Notes: a model not told the origin generated them from the letters alone. A DNA stretch of 64,000 bases from Romboutsia lituseburensis DSM 797 (GCF_900103615.1 NZ_FNGW01000008.1:2678-66677); one strand, 5' to 3'. Shown: positions 33,970 to 44,484, counted from the stretch's first letter. Program-made: numbers and translations.

Positions 33970-35160
33970 ATGAAAAAATCAATTTATTTAATTATGCCAT
34001 TAGTAGTAGGTGGTATATTTTTATTTGGACTAAATAAATTCCTTGATTCTTCAATTGACCAAATGCTTAAAGAAAAAGATTTAAAGCCAATAATGAATGA
34101 TGCTTTAAGTGACGTAAAAGATAAGGGAATTATTGCTAACAATCATTTTTTAAAAAATAAAGATATTATGATGTTAGGATCATCAGAGTTTAGTCATCAA
34201 ACAAAGCAACATCCAGCTTACTATTTTAATACTAATAGAAGCAAAAATGAAGCTATCACAATAGGTAGAGCATTTTCTCAAAACTTGCAAGATGCTACTA
34301 TTTTAGGAAGTTTTGACCCAAGCATAAAAGATAAGAAGGTTACTTTATTTGTTTCAATGCAGTGGTTTATGGATAGATGGGGAGTTACACCTCATCATTA
34401 TCAAACTAGATTTTCACCAACTCAATTTTATGCCTTTTTAAATAATCCAAATATTTCAAGTGAAAATAAAATTAAATTTGCTGATAGATCAAGTGAATTA
34501 TTAGCTGACTCAGAAGATTACAAATCAGAAGCTGTATATGCTAAATTATATAATTCAGATACATTTTTAGCTAAGAGTGAAAAAGTGCTACTTAAGCCTT
34601 ATTTTGAATTTAGAAAATATATAGTAGGTCTTAAAGAAAAAGGTACATTATTTAAAAAACTAGTGCGCTTAGATGCTAAAAAAGCTCCAGTTAAGGGGGA
34701 ACCTATCGATTGGAGAAAAGAAGAAGAAGAAGCTATAAAGGAAGCTAAAAAGAGAGTTGGTAACAACGAGTTGTGTATAGATAAGGGATATTACAAATAC
34801 AACTTTGGAGATAACCTACACAAATTAGAAGGTAGGGACAAGAATGTAAACCTTCTAGAAGGAAGAGAGTTTGAGGATTACCAGTTAACTTTAGATGTAT
34901 GTAATGATTTAGGAATAAAACCTGTAATTGTATTAATACCAGGTATGGATAAGTTCTATAATATGACAGGGATTTCAACAGAAGAACGACATGAATTCTA
35001 TGATAAAGCAGGCAACCTTGCCAAAGATCATGGTTTTGAAGTTATAGACCTTAGAGAAAAAGAAACTGAAAAATATTACTTAAGAGATGTAATGCATCTT
35101 GGAACGAAAGGTTGGGTAGATGTTTGTGAGAAGTTATTTAAAGAATTTAACCAGCAATAA
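33970..35160 (+). CDS. dltD: D-alanyl-lipoteichoic acid biosynthesis protein DltD
   Basis: The 396-residue protein has one N-terminal membrane helix (about 5-27) and an extracellular SGNH-like domain. The nucleophile block is GSSEFSH (Ser71/72), and the C-terminal block LRDVMHLGTKGW carries the Asp and His. DltD takes D-Ala delivered across the membrane and passes it to lipoteichoic acid. It is first in the operon here, whereas in Bacillus it is usually last. TATAGGAGA precedes the ATG. Confidence 0.93.
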   Translation: MKKSIYLIMPLVVGGIFLFGLNKFLDSSIDQMLKEKDLKPIMNDALSDVKDKGIIANNHFLKNKDIMMLGSSEFSHQTKQHPAYYFNTNRSKNEAITIGRAFSQNLQDATILGSFDPSIKDKKVTLFVSMQWFMDRWGVTPHHYQTRFSPTQFYAFLNNPNISSENKIKFADRSSELLADSEDYKSEAVYAKLYNSDTFLAKSEKVLLKPYFEFRKYIVGLKEKGTLFKKLVRLDAKKAPVKGEPIDWRKEEEEAIKEAKKRVGNNELCIDKGYYKYNFGDNLHKLEGRDKNVNLLEGREFEDYQLTLDVCNDLGIKPVIVLIPGMDKFYNMTGISTEERHEFYDKAGNLAKDHGFEVIDLREKETEKYYLRDVMHLGTKGWVDVCEKLFKEFNQQ

Positions 35161-35167
35161 GTATTTA

Positions 35168-35266
35168 ATGATGAGTATATGTATTACTATAATAATAATT
35201 ATGGCTATATTAGTATTTACATTTACATCATTCAAAGAATTGCCATTTATATATAATGAGTTTTAA
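35168..35266 (+). CDS. dltX: DltX-like small membrane protein
   Basis: This 32-residue peptide has one membrane helix (ITIIIIMAILVFTFTSF) and ends in PFIYNEF. DltX proteins are known for a C-terminal FIYN-F-type motif that carries D-Ala between DltB and DltD. It lies between dltD and dltA, 7 bases after the dltD stop. The ribosome site is weak, and ATG 35171 is an alternative start. Most dltX genes sit at the 5' end of the operon, so its internal position is unusual. Confidence 0.8.
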   Translation: MMSICITIIIIMAILVFTFTSFKELPFIYNEF

Positions 35267-35281
35267 TAAGGAGAAATAGAT

Positions 35282-36796
35282 ATGAAAATCATTGAAGGTA
35301 TAAAAAAATATTCAAATACAGATAGAATAGCATTAAAATGCAATGACGAATCTCTTTCGTATAAAGATTTAGACAAGTATTCAGAAGCAATAGCACTATA
35401 CTTAAAAGATATATATGGAGATGAAAATACTCCTATAGTTATATATGGTAATAAAGAAAATATGATAATGGCATGTATGATAGGAGCTTTAAAATCTGGT
35501 AGAGCTTATGCTCCATTAGATATAAGTTTTCCAATAGATAGAGTGTTTGAAGTTACTAAAGAAATTAAACCAAAAGTATTCTTCAACTTTAGCGAAGAGA
35601 CTGAATTTGGAGATTTAAATGTTGTAAATGAAGATAAGCTTAAAGAAATAATAAAAGAGTATGAAGGTAAGACAATATCTAAGGAAAACTGGGTAAAAGA
35701 AGATGAAAATGCATATATTTTATTTACATCAGGAAGTACAGGAAAGCCAAAAGGTGTACAAATAAGTTCAAACAACTTAGATAGTTTTGTTGATTGGATG
35801 AGTCCATATTTAAAAATTGATGGAAGTGAGAAAGTAGTTATGAATCAAGCTGCATACTCATTTGACCTTTCAGTTACATCAATATATCCAGGGCTAGTAC
35901 ATGGAGCTACGTTATTTTCGCTATCAAAGAAAGTATTAGCGGATTATAAAGAATTATTTAATCAATTTGGAAAATCAGATATGGCAGTTTGGGTTTCAAC
36001 TCCATCATTTGCGGGAGTTTGTGTAACAGAAAATAGCTTTAATCAAGAAATGTTACCAAAACTTGAATCTATGATATTTATAGGTGAAACTTTACCAAAG
36101 AGTTTATCTAAAACTTTATTAGAAAGATTCCCAAATACAAGAGTTGTAAATGGATATGGACCAACAGAGGCTACAGTTGGAGTTAGTGTAAATGATATAT
36201 CACAAGAAATGATAGATGATGAAAAAAGTCTTCCAGTTGGATATCCTATGGAGAACTGTAAAATAAAGATATTAGATGAAAATGGAAAAGAACTTTCAGA
36301 AGGTGAAAAAGGTGAAATTATAATAATAGGACCTTCAGTATCTAAAGGTTATTTCAATAATAAAGAAAAAACTGATGAAGTATTCTTCTATGATGAGATA
36401 GATGGAGTTAAACATAGAGCTTATAGAACAGGAGATAGTGGATATATATTAGATGGAAATATATATTACTGCGGAAGAAGAGATTTCCAAATAAAATTAA
36501 ATGGATTTAGAATAGAGATAGAAGATATAGAAAGTAACTTAAGAAAAGTTGAAAATGTAAAAAATGCAGTAGTTATACCTGTTTATAAAAATGAAAAAAT
36601 TGCTTACTTAAAAGGAATTGTAGAGTTAAAAGAAAGTAGTTCATTAAGTGATATAAAAATTGGAATTGCGATAAAAAAAGAGTTAGGTAAATATATACCT
36701 TCATATATGATACCTAGAACTATAAAAACTATAGAGAAGTTCCCTACTAATACTAACGGGAAAATAGATAGAAAGAAACTTATGGAGGAAAATTAA
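35282..36796 (+). CDS. dltA: D-alanine--poly(phosphoribitol) ligase subunit DltA
   Basis: The 504-residue adenylate-forming enzyme has A3 ILFTSGSTGKPKGV, A5 VVNGYGPTEAT, A7 YRTGDSG, and the C-terminal GKIDRKKL lysine. It activates D-alanine with ATP and loads it on the DltC carrier protein in the cytoplasm. AAGGAGA lies 8 bases before the ATG. The stop codon overlaps the dltB start by one base. Confidence 0.95.
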   Translation: MKIIEGIKKYSNTDRIALKCNDESLSYKDLDKYSEAIALYLKDIYGDENTPIVIYGNKENMIMACMIGALKSGRAYAPLDISFPIDRVFEVTKEIKPKVFFNFSEETEFGDLNVVNEDKLKEIIKEYEGKTISKENWVKEDENAYILFTSGSTGKPKGVQISSNNLDSFVDWMSPYLKIDGSEKVVMNQAAYSFDLSVTSIYPGLVHGATLFSLSKKVLADYKELFNQFGKSDMAVWVSTPSFAGVCVTENSFNQEMLPKLESMIFIGETLPKSLSKTLLERFPNTRVVNGYGPTEATVGVSVNDISQEMIDDEKSLPVGYPMENCKIKILDENGKELSEGEKGEIIIIGPSVSKGYFNNKEKTDEVFFYDEIDGVKHRAYRTGDSGYILDGNIYYCGRRDFQIKLNGFRIEIEDIESNLRKVENVKNAVVIPVYKNEKIAYLKGIVELKESSSLSDIKIGIAIKKELGKYIPSYMIPRTIKTIEKFPTNTNGKIDRKKLMEEN

Positions 36797-37944
36797 TGAC
36801 TTTTTCACAATATGGAGATTATTTTTACCTTTATATATTACTATTAACTATGATTCCAGCTATAATCTTAGGGTTAAGAGAAAAGAGTATAAAATATTAT
36901 GGAATGATAGCAACAATATTCATGATATTTTTAATAGTTGGTGTAAATGTTAGTCTTAAGTTCTTAATAGCATTTACAGTAATGGAAGTTGCAGTGATAA
37001 AAGGGTATGAATATGTAAGAAAAAAAACAGATAGTAAACTTATATATAGACTATTTTTACTAGCTTCAATGTCTCCTATTATAATTAATAAAATTTCGCC
37101 ACTTACTTCATTTGGAGCTATAGGGTTTATAGGAATTTCATACTTAAACTTTAGAGCTATACAAATGGTAATTGAAATTTATGATGGAGCAATAAAGGAA
37201 GTAAAAATTTCAACAATGCTTTACTTTATATTATTCTTCCCAACTTTAAGCTCTGGTCCTATTGATAGATCAAGAAGATTTGAAAAAGAACTAGATAAGA
37301 AAATACCTAGAGATGAATATATAAATGATTATTTAATTCCAGGTTTTAAAAAGATATTTATGGGGATTGGATATAAATTTGTAATAGCATTTATGATAAA
37401 TATATTCTTAATGTCAAGAATACCTTCAAAACCAAGCTTTACGAGTGTAATTTGTTACATGTATACTTATAGCTTATACTTATTCTTTGACTTTGGAGGA
37501 TACAGTTTATTTGCAGTAGGAACTAGTTATATATTTGGTATACAAGCACCAGATAACTTTAACAAACCATTTTTAAGTAAAGACATGAAAGAATTCTGGA
37601 CAAGATGGCATATAAGTCTTTCTAGATGGTTTGGAGATTATATTTTCTCAAGATTTGTAATAGCATCTATGAGAAAGAAAAGATTCAAAAAAAGAGCTAC
37701 AGCATCTCATGTTGCCCAAATGATAACAATGTTAGTAATGGGTGCATGGCATGGATTAACGTGGTATTATATAGCTTATGGTGTATATCAAGGGGGCGTA
37801 CTTGTACTTACTGATATATATCAAAAGAAATCAAAGTTTTATAAAAAACATAAAAAAGAGAAGTGGTTTGAGATTGTGCAAATTGTAGTAACATTCCATA
37901 TAGCATGTTTTGGATTGTTAATTTTCTCAGGACACTACGCTTAA
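36796..37944 (+). CDS. dltB: MBOAT-family D-alanyl transfer protein DltB
   Basis: The 382-residue polytopic protein has the MBOAT pattern: FFPTLSSGPIDR, EFWTRWHISLSRWFGDY and the catalytic His319 in MGAWHGLTWYY. It moves D-Ala from DltC across the membrane. Its ATG overlaps the dltA stop by one base (TAATG), so translation is coupled; AGGAGGAAAA-type sequence in the dltA end serves as ribosome site. Confidence 0.94.
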   Translation: MTFSQYGDYFYLYILLLTMIPAIILGLREKSIKYYGMIATIFMIFLIVGVNVSLKFLIAFTVMEVAVIKGYEYVRKKTDSKLIYRLFLLASMSPIIINKISPLTSFGAIGFIGISYLNFRAIQMVIEIYDGAIKEVKISTMLYFILFFPTLSSGPIDRSRRFEKELDKKIPRDEYINDYLIPGFKKIFMGIGYKFVIAFMINIFLMSRIPSKPSFTSVICYMYTYSLYLFFDFGGYSLFAVGTSYIFGIQAPDNFNKPFLSKDMKEFWTRWHISLSRWFGDYIFSRFVIASMRKKRFKKRATASHVAQMITMLVMGAWHGLTWYYIAYGVYQGGVLVLTDIYQKKSKFYKKHKKEKWFEIVQIVVTFHIACFGLLIFSGHYA

Positions 37945-37962
37945 ATTTAAGGAGGAGTTAAA

Positions 37963-38193
37963 ATGCAAGAAGCAGTTATATCAATTTTTGAAGATGTTTT
38001 AGATTGTGATGAAATAAAAGAGGATTTAAGCTTAGATTTATTTGAAGCAGAGCTTTTAGATTCATTAGCTATAATAGAGGTTTTACTTGAAATAGAAGAT
38101 AGATTAGGGATAGTACTTCAACCTACAGATTTAGAAAGAAGCGACATGGCTACAGTAAATAATTTAGTTAAGTTTTTACAAACTAGAAAATAA
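37963..38193 (+). CDS. dltC: D-alanyl carrier protein DltC
   Basis: The 76-residue acyl-carrier-like protein has the phosphopantetheine Ser34 in LLDSLAIIEVLLEIED and is strongly acidic. It carries D-Ala as a thioester from DltA to DltB. AAGGAGG precedes the ATG, and it ends the operon. Confidence 0.94.
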   Translation: MQEAVISIFEDVLDCDEIKEDLSLDLFEAELLDSLAIIEVLLEIEDRLGIVLQPTDLERSDMATVNNLVKFLQTRK

Positions 38194-38248
38194 TAAATAT
38201 TTTAATTATAGATATAATTTTTAAATTAACTATAATATTTAAATAAAA

Positions 38249-38284
38249 AATAGGTATTAGCAATTTGCTAATACCTATTTTTTA
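38249..38284 (+). terminator. Terminator of the dlt operon, probably bidirectional
   Basis: AATAGGTATTAGCAA pairs perfectly with TTGCTAATACCTATT, with T and A runs on either side. The convergent gltS gene ends at 38315, so it can serve both strands. Confidence 0.92.
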
Positions 38285-38314
38285 TATGGTTTTTGTATAC
38301 ACCAAGTTCCGATT

Positions 38315-39517
38315 TTAGCGTATAAAGTTTATGAAAAGTGTTATAATAGTTGAGTTAAAGAAGTCAATAAACAAACAACCAACTATTGGAACTACGAAGT
38401 AAGGCGTAGGAGCGAATCCGTATCTATTTGTAAGCTCATCCATATTGGCGATAGCATTCGGAGTAGCACCCATTGCAAAACCGCAAGTAGCAGATGCAAA
38501 TACAGCAGCTTCATAGTTTCGACCAAGCACTCTAAATGTTATAAAGTAAGTGAATAAACCTACTAGAGCAACTTGAGCAAATAACATAATTACAAGTGGT
38601 AATGCTAAATCAAATAATTCCCAAAGTTTAAGTCCCATTAATGCCATAGTTAAAAAGAAAGATAAACTTAATCCACCTAAAGTTTCAATTTCTTTTTCTA
38701 AAATTTTCTTATTCATAAGATCGTAAATGTTTCTTATAATAGCTGCTGTTAACATTGCACCTATATATGAAGGGAATGTTAATCCTAGTTTTTGTATAAA
38801 ATCAGATATAATAGAACCAAGTCCCATAGCTACGAATAAAAGCCCAGCTGCAGTCATTAATGTTTTATGACATAATATATTGTGGCTTTCTTCATTATAA
38901 TCTCCAACCTCATCTATAGGAGTACTTGAGTTTTCATCATGTACAGTTTTTAATTTATGATTATTTATTAATGATCTTGCTACTAATCCACCAATTAAAC
39001 TTCCCATAATTAATCCAAATGTTGCTGATGCAAATGAAACTGTAGTAGCACCAGTAATACCCATATTTTCAATCATTGGTCCAAATGAACCTGCCGTTCC
39101 ATGACCTCCAACCATAGGTATTGAGCCAGTACAAAGCCCAAGTAAAGGATCTAAGTTAAATACTGATGCAAGACTTACACCAACTATATTTTGAAGTACG
39201 ACTAAAAGTATAGCTAGTCCAAGGAATGTTACTACTTTAATACCACCTTGCTTTAATAATTTAAAACTAGCAGTAAATCCTATACTAGTAAAAAATGCTG
39301 TCATGAATAATTCTTGTAATGATGTATCTAAATTTATTGTGGCTATGTTATTTAATTTAAGTACAAGTACTATCATTGCAAATATAAATCCACCTACAAC
39401 TGATGGTGGGATACAATACTTTGATAATACAGAAAATTTATTTCTTATATATTTACCTATATAAAATATGACTGAAACTAATGCCATAGTTTCATATATG
39501 TTTAAATTTAATTCCAT
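38315..39517 (-). CDS. gltS: Sodium/glutamate symporter GltS
   Basis: The 400-residue protein has about ten membrane helices arranged as two halves. It contains the two inverted re-entrant motifs of the ESS family, GSIPMVGGHGTAGSFGP and a C-terminal SATCGFAMGATPNAIANM. It imports glutamate with Na+. It is convergent with the dlt operon. AAGGAG lies about 9 bases before the ATG on the minus strand. Confidence 0.94.
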   Translation of the reverse strand: MELNLNIYETMALVSVIFYIGKYIRNKFSVLSKYCIPPSVVGGFIFAMIVLVLKLNNIATINLDTSLQELFMTAFFTSIGFTASFKLLKQGGIKVVTFLGLAILLVVLQNIVGVSLASVFNLDPLLGLCTGSIPMVGGHGTAGSFGPMIENMGITGATTVSFASATFGLIMGSLIGGLVARSLINNHKLKTVHDENSSTPIDEVGDYNEESHNILCHKTLMTAAGLLFVAMGLGSIISDFIQKLGLTFPSYIGAMLTAAIIRNIYDLMNKKILEKEIETLGGLSLSFFLTMALMGLKLWELFDLALPLVIMLFAQVALVGLFTYFITFRVLGRNYEAAVFASATCGFAMGATPNAIANMDELTNRYGFAPTPYFVVPIVGCLFIDFFNSTIITLFINFIR

Positions 39518-39938
39518 AATGTTTAATCTCCTTTCTTTGTCGATTTGTCGATTTATAGTTCAATAATATATATAATAACTTAAAAATTTGTTTTAGTAAA
39601 GGCGATAATGATGAAAATTAACGGAAATGAATCATAAAATGTTAATTGTCTGAAAATTAAAGAAAACTTTGAGACGGGATAAATACACATATGAGCTGAT
39701 TTAACTAGTGAAAATAATTGAGTGAAAATTTTTTTAAAAAAAAATAAAAAAATATATGCAAAATTATTATTTTTTTATGCAAGTGAAGATATATGATTAA
39801 TAACTATAATTAGGAAAAGGTAACCATAAAAATAATAATAAATATAAAAAAAGTATCACTTTTAAGGGATACTTTTTTATTTAAGAATGATAGCAATAAT
39901 ATAGGTATTAAAAATATTAGTGTATCAATTATATAAAG
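39518..39938. other. 420-bp intergenic region: gltS leader and a shared hairpin terminator
   Basis: On the minus strand just upstream of gltS there is a tandem 8-bp repeat ATCGACAA (39539-39554). I find no convincing -35/-10 pair. Near the other end, AAAAAAGTATC and GATACTTTTTT (39846-39877) form a terminator usable by the minus-strand gene at 39939. The middle is very AT-rich and holds no ORF with a ribosome site. Confidence 0.6.
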
Positions 39939-40373
39939 TTATTTTAAACCTAAATCTGATAGCATTTCAGATATTCCATATATATCATCATATTTAGAAT
40001 AATATTCTTTGAACACATCCTCTATAGAGGAATCTCTATGAACATCAAATTCAATTCCTTTAAATTCTCCTTTAATTAATGTTACATTAGTACTATCTAA
40101 ATAATTTTTCAATTTTAATATATAATCTTTTATTTCTTCATCAGGGCAAACTTTTAATTCATCAATATTTTGAGCTACTAAATATGCAGACTCATTTATT
40201 TCTTCTAAAGAGATATTTTCATTTAGTCTTGCTTTTAGATTTTCTAGCGTTTCTTCATTAAAATCTAAATCATCTATGTTATTACAGTCTAAAATCTCTT
40301 GCACTTTATCTAAAATCATGGCATCATTCCATGCATATTTGCTAGAATTGTTATTAGTAAAATTTTTATCCAT
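39939..40373 (-). CDS. Hypothetical acidic protein
   Basis: This 144-residue protein is rich in Asp/Glu, with no membrane segment or signal peptide, and has predicted helix-rich structure (e.g. EEIKDYILKLKNYLDS). I recognise no family. AGGAG lies 9 bases before the ATG, and a hairpin terminator follows. It stands alone, divergent from the MerR-type regulator gene at 40502, and the two may share a control region. Confidence 0.6.
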   Translation of the reverse strand: MDKNFTNNNSSKYAWNDAMILDKVQEILDCNNIDDLDFNEETLENLKARLNENISLEEINESAYLVAQNIDELKVCPDEEIKDYILKLKNYLDSTNVTLIKGEFKGIEFDVHRDSSIEDVFKEYYSKYDDIYGISEMLSDLGLK

Positions 40374-40501
40374 TTTATAAATCTCCTAAGTTTTATTTAA
40401 TGTTATTATATCAAAATTACAAAGAATTATCATTAGAGTCAAACTATAGTTAAAAAAATGATAAAATTAAATAAAAATAGATATTTAAAGAAAGGATGGA
40501 A

Positions 40502-41335
40502 ATGGTTAATAAGATAAATATGAAAGATTTATTTACAGTAGGAGAGATAGCTACTTTATTTAATATAAATAAAAAGACACTAAGATATTATGACGAAATA
40601 GATTTATTTAAACCTAGTTATATAGATCCTAAAAACAATTATAGATATTATACGTCAAGCCAATTTGAAAAATTAAATACTATAATATATTTAAAGAATA
40701 TTAGAATTCCATTAGATACTATCAAATGTCATTTAGAAAATAAAAGTATAAATAGCACTATTAACTTATTTGAAATCCAAGAAGATATAATTGAAAAAAA
40801 GATAGAAGAATTAAAACTTATACAGAATAAAGTGAAAAATAGAATTAACAAAATAAAGGATTCGATAGACTATGATAAACTAGATAAAATTATGGAATTA
40901 TATTTTGATGAAAGAACAATAGTTATTTTAAAAGAAAAAGTAAATACAAATAAAGACTTAGAACTATCCATTAGAAAACTAGAAAATAAGGCAAATGAAA
41001 AATCATCTATATTTTTAGGAGAAGTGGGAGTCTCAATATCAAAAGAAAATTTAAAAAATAAATTATTTAAAGAATATGATTCAACATTTATATTTGTAGA
41101 GAATAAAAATTATAATAAAGAAATATTAAGAATATTGCCTAAAGGTAAATATGTATGTATAAGATTTAATGGTTTACATGAAAGCGCTGATATATACTAT
41201 AAAAAACTTTTAAATTATATTAATGAAAATAACTATGAAGTTTTAGCAGATTCAGTAGAAATAACTTTAATTGATACTGGATTAACTACAGATACCTCAG
41301 AATTTATAACGGAAATACAAATATTGGTTAAATGA
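40502..41335 (+). CDS. MerR-family regulator with C-terminal effector-binding (GyrI-like) domain
   Basis: The 277-residue protein has a MerR winged helix (TVGEIATLFNINKKTLRYYD, then EIDLFKPSYIDPKNNYRYY), a dimerisation coiled coil (about 90-125) and a C-terminal part of about 150 residues resembling the GyrI-like drug-binding fold of BmrR/TipA-type regulators. ATG 40502 lies 6 bases after AAAGG (40491-40495); ATG 40496 would overlap it. No efflux gene is adjacent, so its target is unclear; it is divergent from the hypothetical gene at 39939-40373. A weak hairpin at 41341-41362 follows. Confidence 0.85.
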   Translation: MVNKINMKDLFTVGEIATLFNINKKTLRYYDEIDLFKPSYIDPKNNYRYYTSSQFEKLNTIIYLKNIRIPLDTIKCHLENKSINSTINLFEIQEDIIEKKIEELKLIQNKVKNRINKIKDSIDYDKLDKIMELYFDERTIVILKEKVNTNKDLELSIRKLENKANEKSSIFLGEVGVSISKENLKNKLFKEYDSTFIFVENKNYNKEILRILPKGKYVCIRFNGLHESADIYYKKLLNYINENNYEVLADSVEITLIDTGLTTDTSEFITEIQILVK

Positions 41336-41442
41336 TATTGACATTCCAGTAGCTAGAATGTTTATTATTTATAATAAATAAAGTAGCAAATGTACTTAAT
41401 ATATTTTATTAAAAATATGTTATAAAATTTTGGAGGTTATAT

Positions 41443-42147
41443 ATGAAGTTTAGAGTATCAAAGGAAGTATTTGAAAAGTTTGATAATGTTTGTTTTGGTG
41501 TTATAGTAGCAAAGGGGATTGATAACACAGTAGAAGTAAATAAGATTATAGAATTTTTAAATAAATCAATTCAAGAATGTGAAAATAAATTTAAGGATAC
41601 TAAAATTAAGGAATTAGATGAAATATTATATTATAGAGATGCATTTAATAAGTTAGGAATCAATCCAAATAAATTTATGAGTTCTATTGAAGCAATGCTT
41701 ACGAGGGTATCTAAAGGGAAGGGACTACCTAATATAAGTCCTATCGTAGATTTAGGAAACTCAGTTTCTCTAACACACATGGTTCCACTTGGAGCACATG
41801 ATATTGATACATTAAATGGAGATATTGAAGTGAGATTCTCTCAAAAAGGTGATAATTTTATTCCATTGGGATGTGAAGAAGCAGAAGTATTAGAAGAAGG
41901 AGAATTAATTTATTCAGCAGGAGATAATGTAAGAACAAGAAGATGGATATGGAGACAAAGTGAGCAAGGAAAGATTACTAATGAAAGTAAGAATATATTT
42001 TTCCCGATAGATGGATTTAAAGATAAAAACTATGATAATGTAATTTCAGCAAGAGATGAATTAGCAGCTTTATTAAAAGATATATTTTCTTGTGATGTAG
42101 AGGTAGGATTTATAGACAATAACAATACGGAATTTAAAATAGATTAA
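41443..42147 (+). CDS. Free-standing B3/B4 (Phe-tRNA synthetase beta-like) domain protein
   Basis: The 234-residue protein matches the stand-alone B3/B4 family (COG3382): RDAFNKLGINPNKFMSSIEA, then LPNISPIVDLGNSVSL and RTRRWIWRQSE. In PheRS this domain edits mis-charged Tyr-tRNA(Phe); stand-alone versions are thought to edit or bind tRNA, but most are uncharacterised. TTGGAGG precedes the ATG, and a strong terminator follows. Confidence 0.85.
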   Translation: MKFRVSKEVFEKFDNVCFGVIVAKGIDNTVEVNKIIEFLNKSIQECENKFKDTKIKELDEILYYRDAFNKLGINPNKFMSSIEAMLTRVSKGKGLPNISPIVDLGNSVSLTHMVPLGAHDIDTLNGDIEVRFSQKGDNFIPLGCEEAEVLEEGELIYSAGDNVRTRRWIWRQSEQGKITNESKNIFFPIDGFKDKNYDNVISARDELAALLKDIFSCDVEVGFIDNNNTEFKID

Positions 42148-42182
42148 ATGATAATTACAGTATAAAATTAAATAAAATACGG

Positions 42183-42213
42183 AAAGGCACCTATCAAAAG
42201 ATAGGTGCCTTTA
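42183..42213 (+). terminator. Terminator of the B3/B4-domain gene
   Basis: AAGGCACCTATC pairs perfectly with GATAGGTGCCTT around an AAAA loop, followed by TATTT. Confidence 0.9.
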
Positions 42214-42365
42214 TTTGGGCTAGCGTATACTTATACATATGTACAAGTTCCCACTAGATAATAGTATAATAGAAAATATACTTTATGTAAATAAAATTTA
42301 TAAAAATAATTAAACTTAATGCTATTACTAACTAAGATTAGTTAATTTTAAAAGGGGGAACATTT

Positions 42366-44459
42366 ATGAAAAAAAGAGTTGCAGTAATGTGTGTTTCAAA
42401 AAAGTCTAATGAATTTTACTCAGATTATCTAGAAGCTATATTTGCAAAAACTATAGACTTTTTTCATTATAGCCTAGATGAAAATGGATTTGAAAATATG
42501 ATAAAAGCAGATCTTTATTTAGTTTGCTCAACATCATCTAATGTTTTTGAGTATTCTATGTCTTGTATACCAGAAAATAGCAACGTAGTAATATCAAGTA
42601 TAACGTTCAAAAAAAATAGCATTAAAAAAGTAAAACAAATACCAAAAGATTCAAATGTTTTAATGGTTAATCTAAGTAAAAATATGGCTATGGAAGCTAT
42701 ATCAACATTAAATCGTATAGGCATTAATGATATAAATTTTATTCCATTAGGGCCAATCGATAATATGAAAGATATTAATGAATATAAAGATATAAAAATA
42801 GCTGTAACATGTGGAGAAAGTAGATATATTCCTGATTTCGTAGAGGAGGTTATTGATTTAGGAGGAAGAGTTTTTACAGAGAGAGTTTTAGTTGAAATGA
42901 TTTTAAAGCTTGATATATCAGAAATAATGGGTACTAAACCATTTAAGTCTTATATACAAGAACTTGCGGAAAGAGATTATGGAATCGATGAATTAAGCAG
43001 AAAGGTATCGAATATAGAACTTAAATTTGATTTAGTTTTAGATTCAATAGATATTGGAGTAATTGGTATAGATGTTAATAATAGAATATTTGAGTTTAAC
43101 AAAGCAGCAGAAAATATATTACATATGAAAAAAGATGATGCTCTAGGTAAGACTACAGATGAGTCGCTACCATTTATGCCTCTGAATGTGTATAAGGATA
43201 ATTTACTAACAAATGATGTTAAGCTTATAACTATAAAAGGTGTTTTAATTTCCTTAAGAACAACTTCAATTGTAGAAAATGAAAATTTTAAAGGATACTT
43301 CGCTATTATAGAAAGATTTAAAGACGAAGAGGACAAGCAAAGAAAGCTAAGACTTCAATTATTAAATAGAGGACATAAGGCAAAGTATACATTTGATGAT
43401 ATAAAAGGTAATTGCCCTATATTAAAAAAGGTAAAACAAATTGCAGAAAAGATGTCTAAATCAAATGCATCTATATTGATATACGGAGAAAGTGGAACAG
43501 GAAAAGAATTATTCGCACATGCAATACATAATGCATCGCCTAGAAGTGATATGCCTTTTGTAGCTATAAACTGTGCCGCATTACCAGAAAATCTTTTAGA
43601 AAGTGAATTATTTGGATATGAAGAAGGAGCATTTACTGGTGCAAAGAAAGGTGGAAAAGCTGGTTTATTTGAATATGCTCATACAGGAACTTTATTTCTA
43701 GATGAAATAGAAAATATGAGTCAAAGTTTACAGGTTAAGTTATTAAGGGTATTGCAAGAAAAAGAAGTCATCAGGATTGGTAGTGAAAAAATTATTAATA
43801 TAGATGTTAAGATAATTGCAGCAAGCAATGAAAATATAAAAGATATGGTTGAACAAGGAAAATTCAGAAAAGATTTATATTATAGAATAAATGCTTTACC
43901 TATTAATATTCCACCACTTAGGGATAGAAAAGATGATGTTTTATTGATTACAGATGAAATAAAAAAAAGTATAGGGACTTCCTTTGAATTATCTGATGAG
44001 GTAAAAAATATATTTATAAACTATGAATGGGAAGGAAACATAAGAGAATTAAGAAATGTAATAGAATATTTAGCTTATGTAGATAAGCCTTTTATAAATA
44101 TAGAAGACTTACCCGCTACGTTTTTGGAGGAAATTAATTTTAATGAAATTTCTTATGCTAGAAATTATGATAACACACTTTTAATGGAGATACTTCCAAG
44201 TGAAAAATTAGAAAAGTATATGTATGTCTTAAAAACACTTTATAATGCTAAAAAAGAAAATATTTCATTAGGAAGAAAAAATATTTCTGAATTATCTAAA
44301 AATAGTGAGTGTCATTTGTCAGAACAAGAAGTAAGAACTATAATCTCATATTTATCAAAAAAGCAACTAGTTGTAGTATCAAGAGGTAGAAAAGGGACAG
44401 AGTTAACCTTAAAAGGGGTCGAAATGGTTGAAAAAAAGGTTCAAATGGATAATAAATAG
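42366..44459 (+). CDS. Sigma-54-dependent activator with PrpR_N and PAS domains (module 2)
   Basis: The 697-residue paralogue of the protein at 14626 has the same order of parts: PrpR_N-like sensor (about 1-205), PAS (about 215-320), AAA+ with GESGTGKE at 374-381 and GAFTGA at 421-426, then a winged-helix-like tail ([20 protein letters not shown]) instead of Fis. AAAGGGGGAA precedes the ATG. It lies just upstream of the sigma-54 promoter of nhaC-patB and is the likely activator of that pair. Confidence 0.9.
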   Translation: MKKRVAVMCVSKKSNEFYSDYLEAIFAKTIDFFHYSLDENGFENMIKADLYLVCSTSSNVFEYSMSCIPENSNVVISSITFKKNSIKKVKQIPKDSNVLMVNLSKNMAMEAISTLNRIGINDINFIPLGPIDNMKDINEYKDIKIAVTCGESRYIPDFVEEVIDLGGRVFTERVLVEMILKLDISEIMGTKPFKSYIQELAERDYGIDELSRKVSNIELKFDLVLDSIDIGVIGIDVNNRIFEFNKAAENILHMKKDDALGKTTDESLPFMPLNVYKDNLLTNDVKLITIKGVLISLRTTSIVENENFKGYFAIIERFKDEEDKQRKLRLQLLNRGHKAKYTFDDIKGNCPILKKVKQIAEKMSKSNASILIYGESGTGKELFAHAIHNASPRSDMPFVAINCAALPENLLESELFGYEEGAFTGAKKGGKAGLFEYAHTGTLFLDEIENMSQSLQVKLLRVLQEKEVIRIGSEKIINIDVKIIAASNENIKDMVEQGKFRKDLYYRINALPINIPPLRDRKDDVLLITDEIKKSIGTSFELSDEVKNIFINYEWEGNIRELRNVIEYLAYVDKPFINIEDLPATFLEEINFNEISYARNYDNTLLMEILPSEKLEKYMYVLKTLYNAKKENISLGRKNISELSKNSECHLSEQEVRTIISYLSKKQLVVVSRGRKGTELTLKGVEMVEKKVQMDNK

Positions 44460-44484
44460 GTTATAAATCAACCTATTTATTATA
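44451..44484 (+). promoter_or_regulatory. Inverted repeat at the end of the activator gene: terminator and/or enhancer site
   Basis: AATAAATAGGTT (44451-44462) pairs perfectly with AACCTATTTATT (44470-44481). The activator stop codon lies inside the left arm and no T run follows. It is about 100-130 bp upstream of the sigma-54 promoter and shares the AGGTT/AACCT core with the repeat before patB of module 1, so an enhancer role is likely. Confidence 0.5.

Noticed and set aside
42230-42365. Sigma-54 promoter for the activator gene of module 2
   Set aside because: No TGGCAY-N5-TTGC match was seen upstream; the activator is probably made from a sigma-A promoter.
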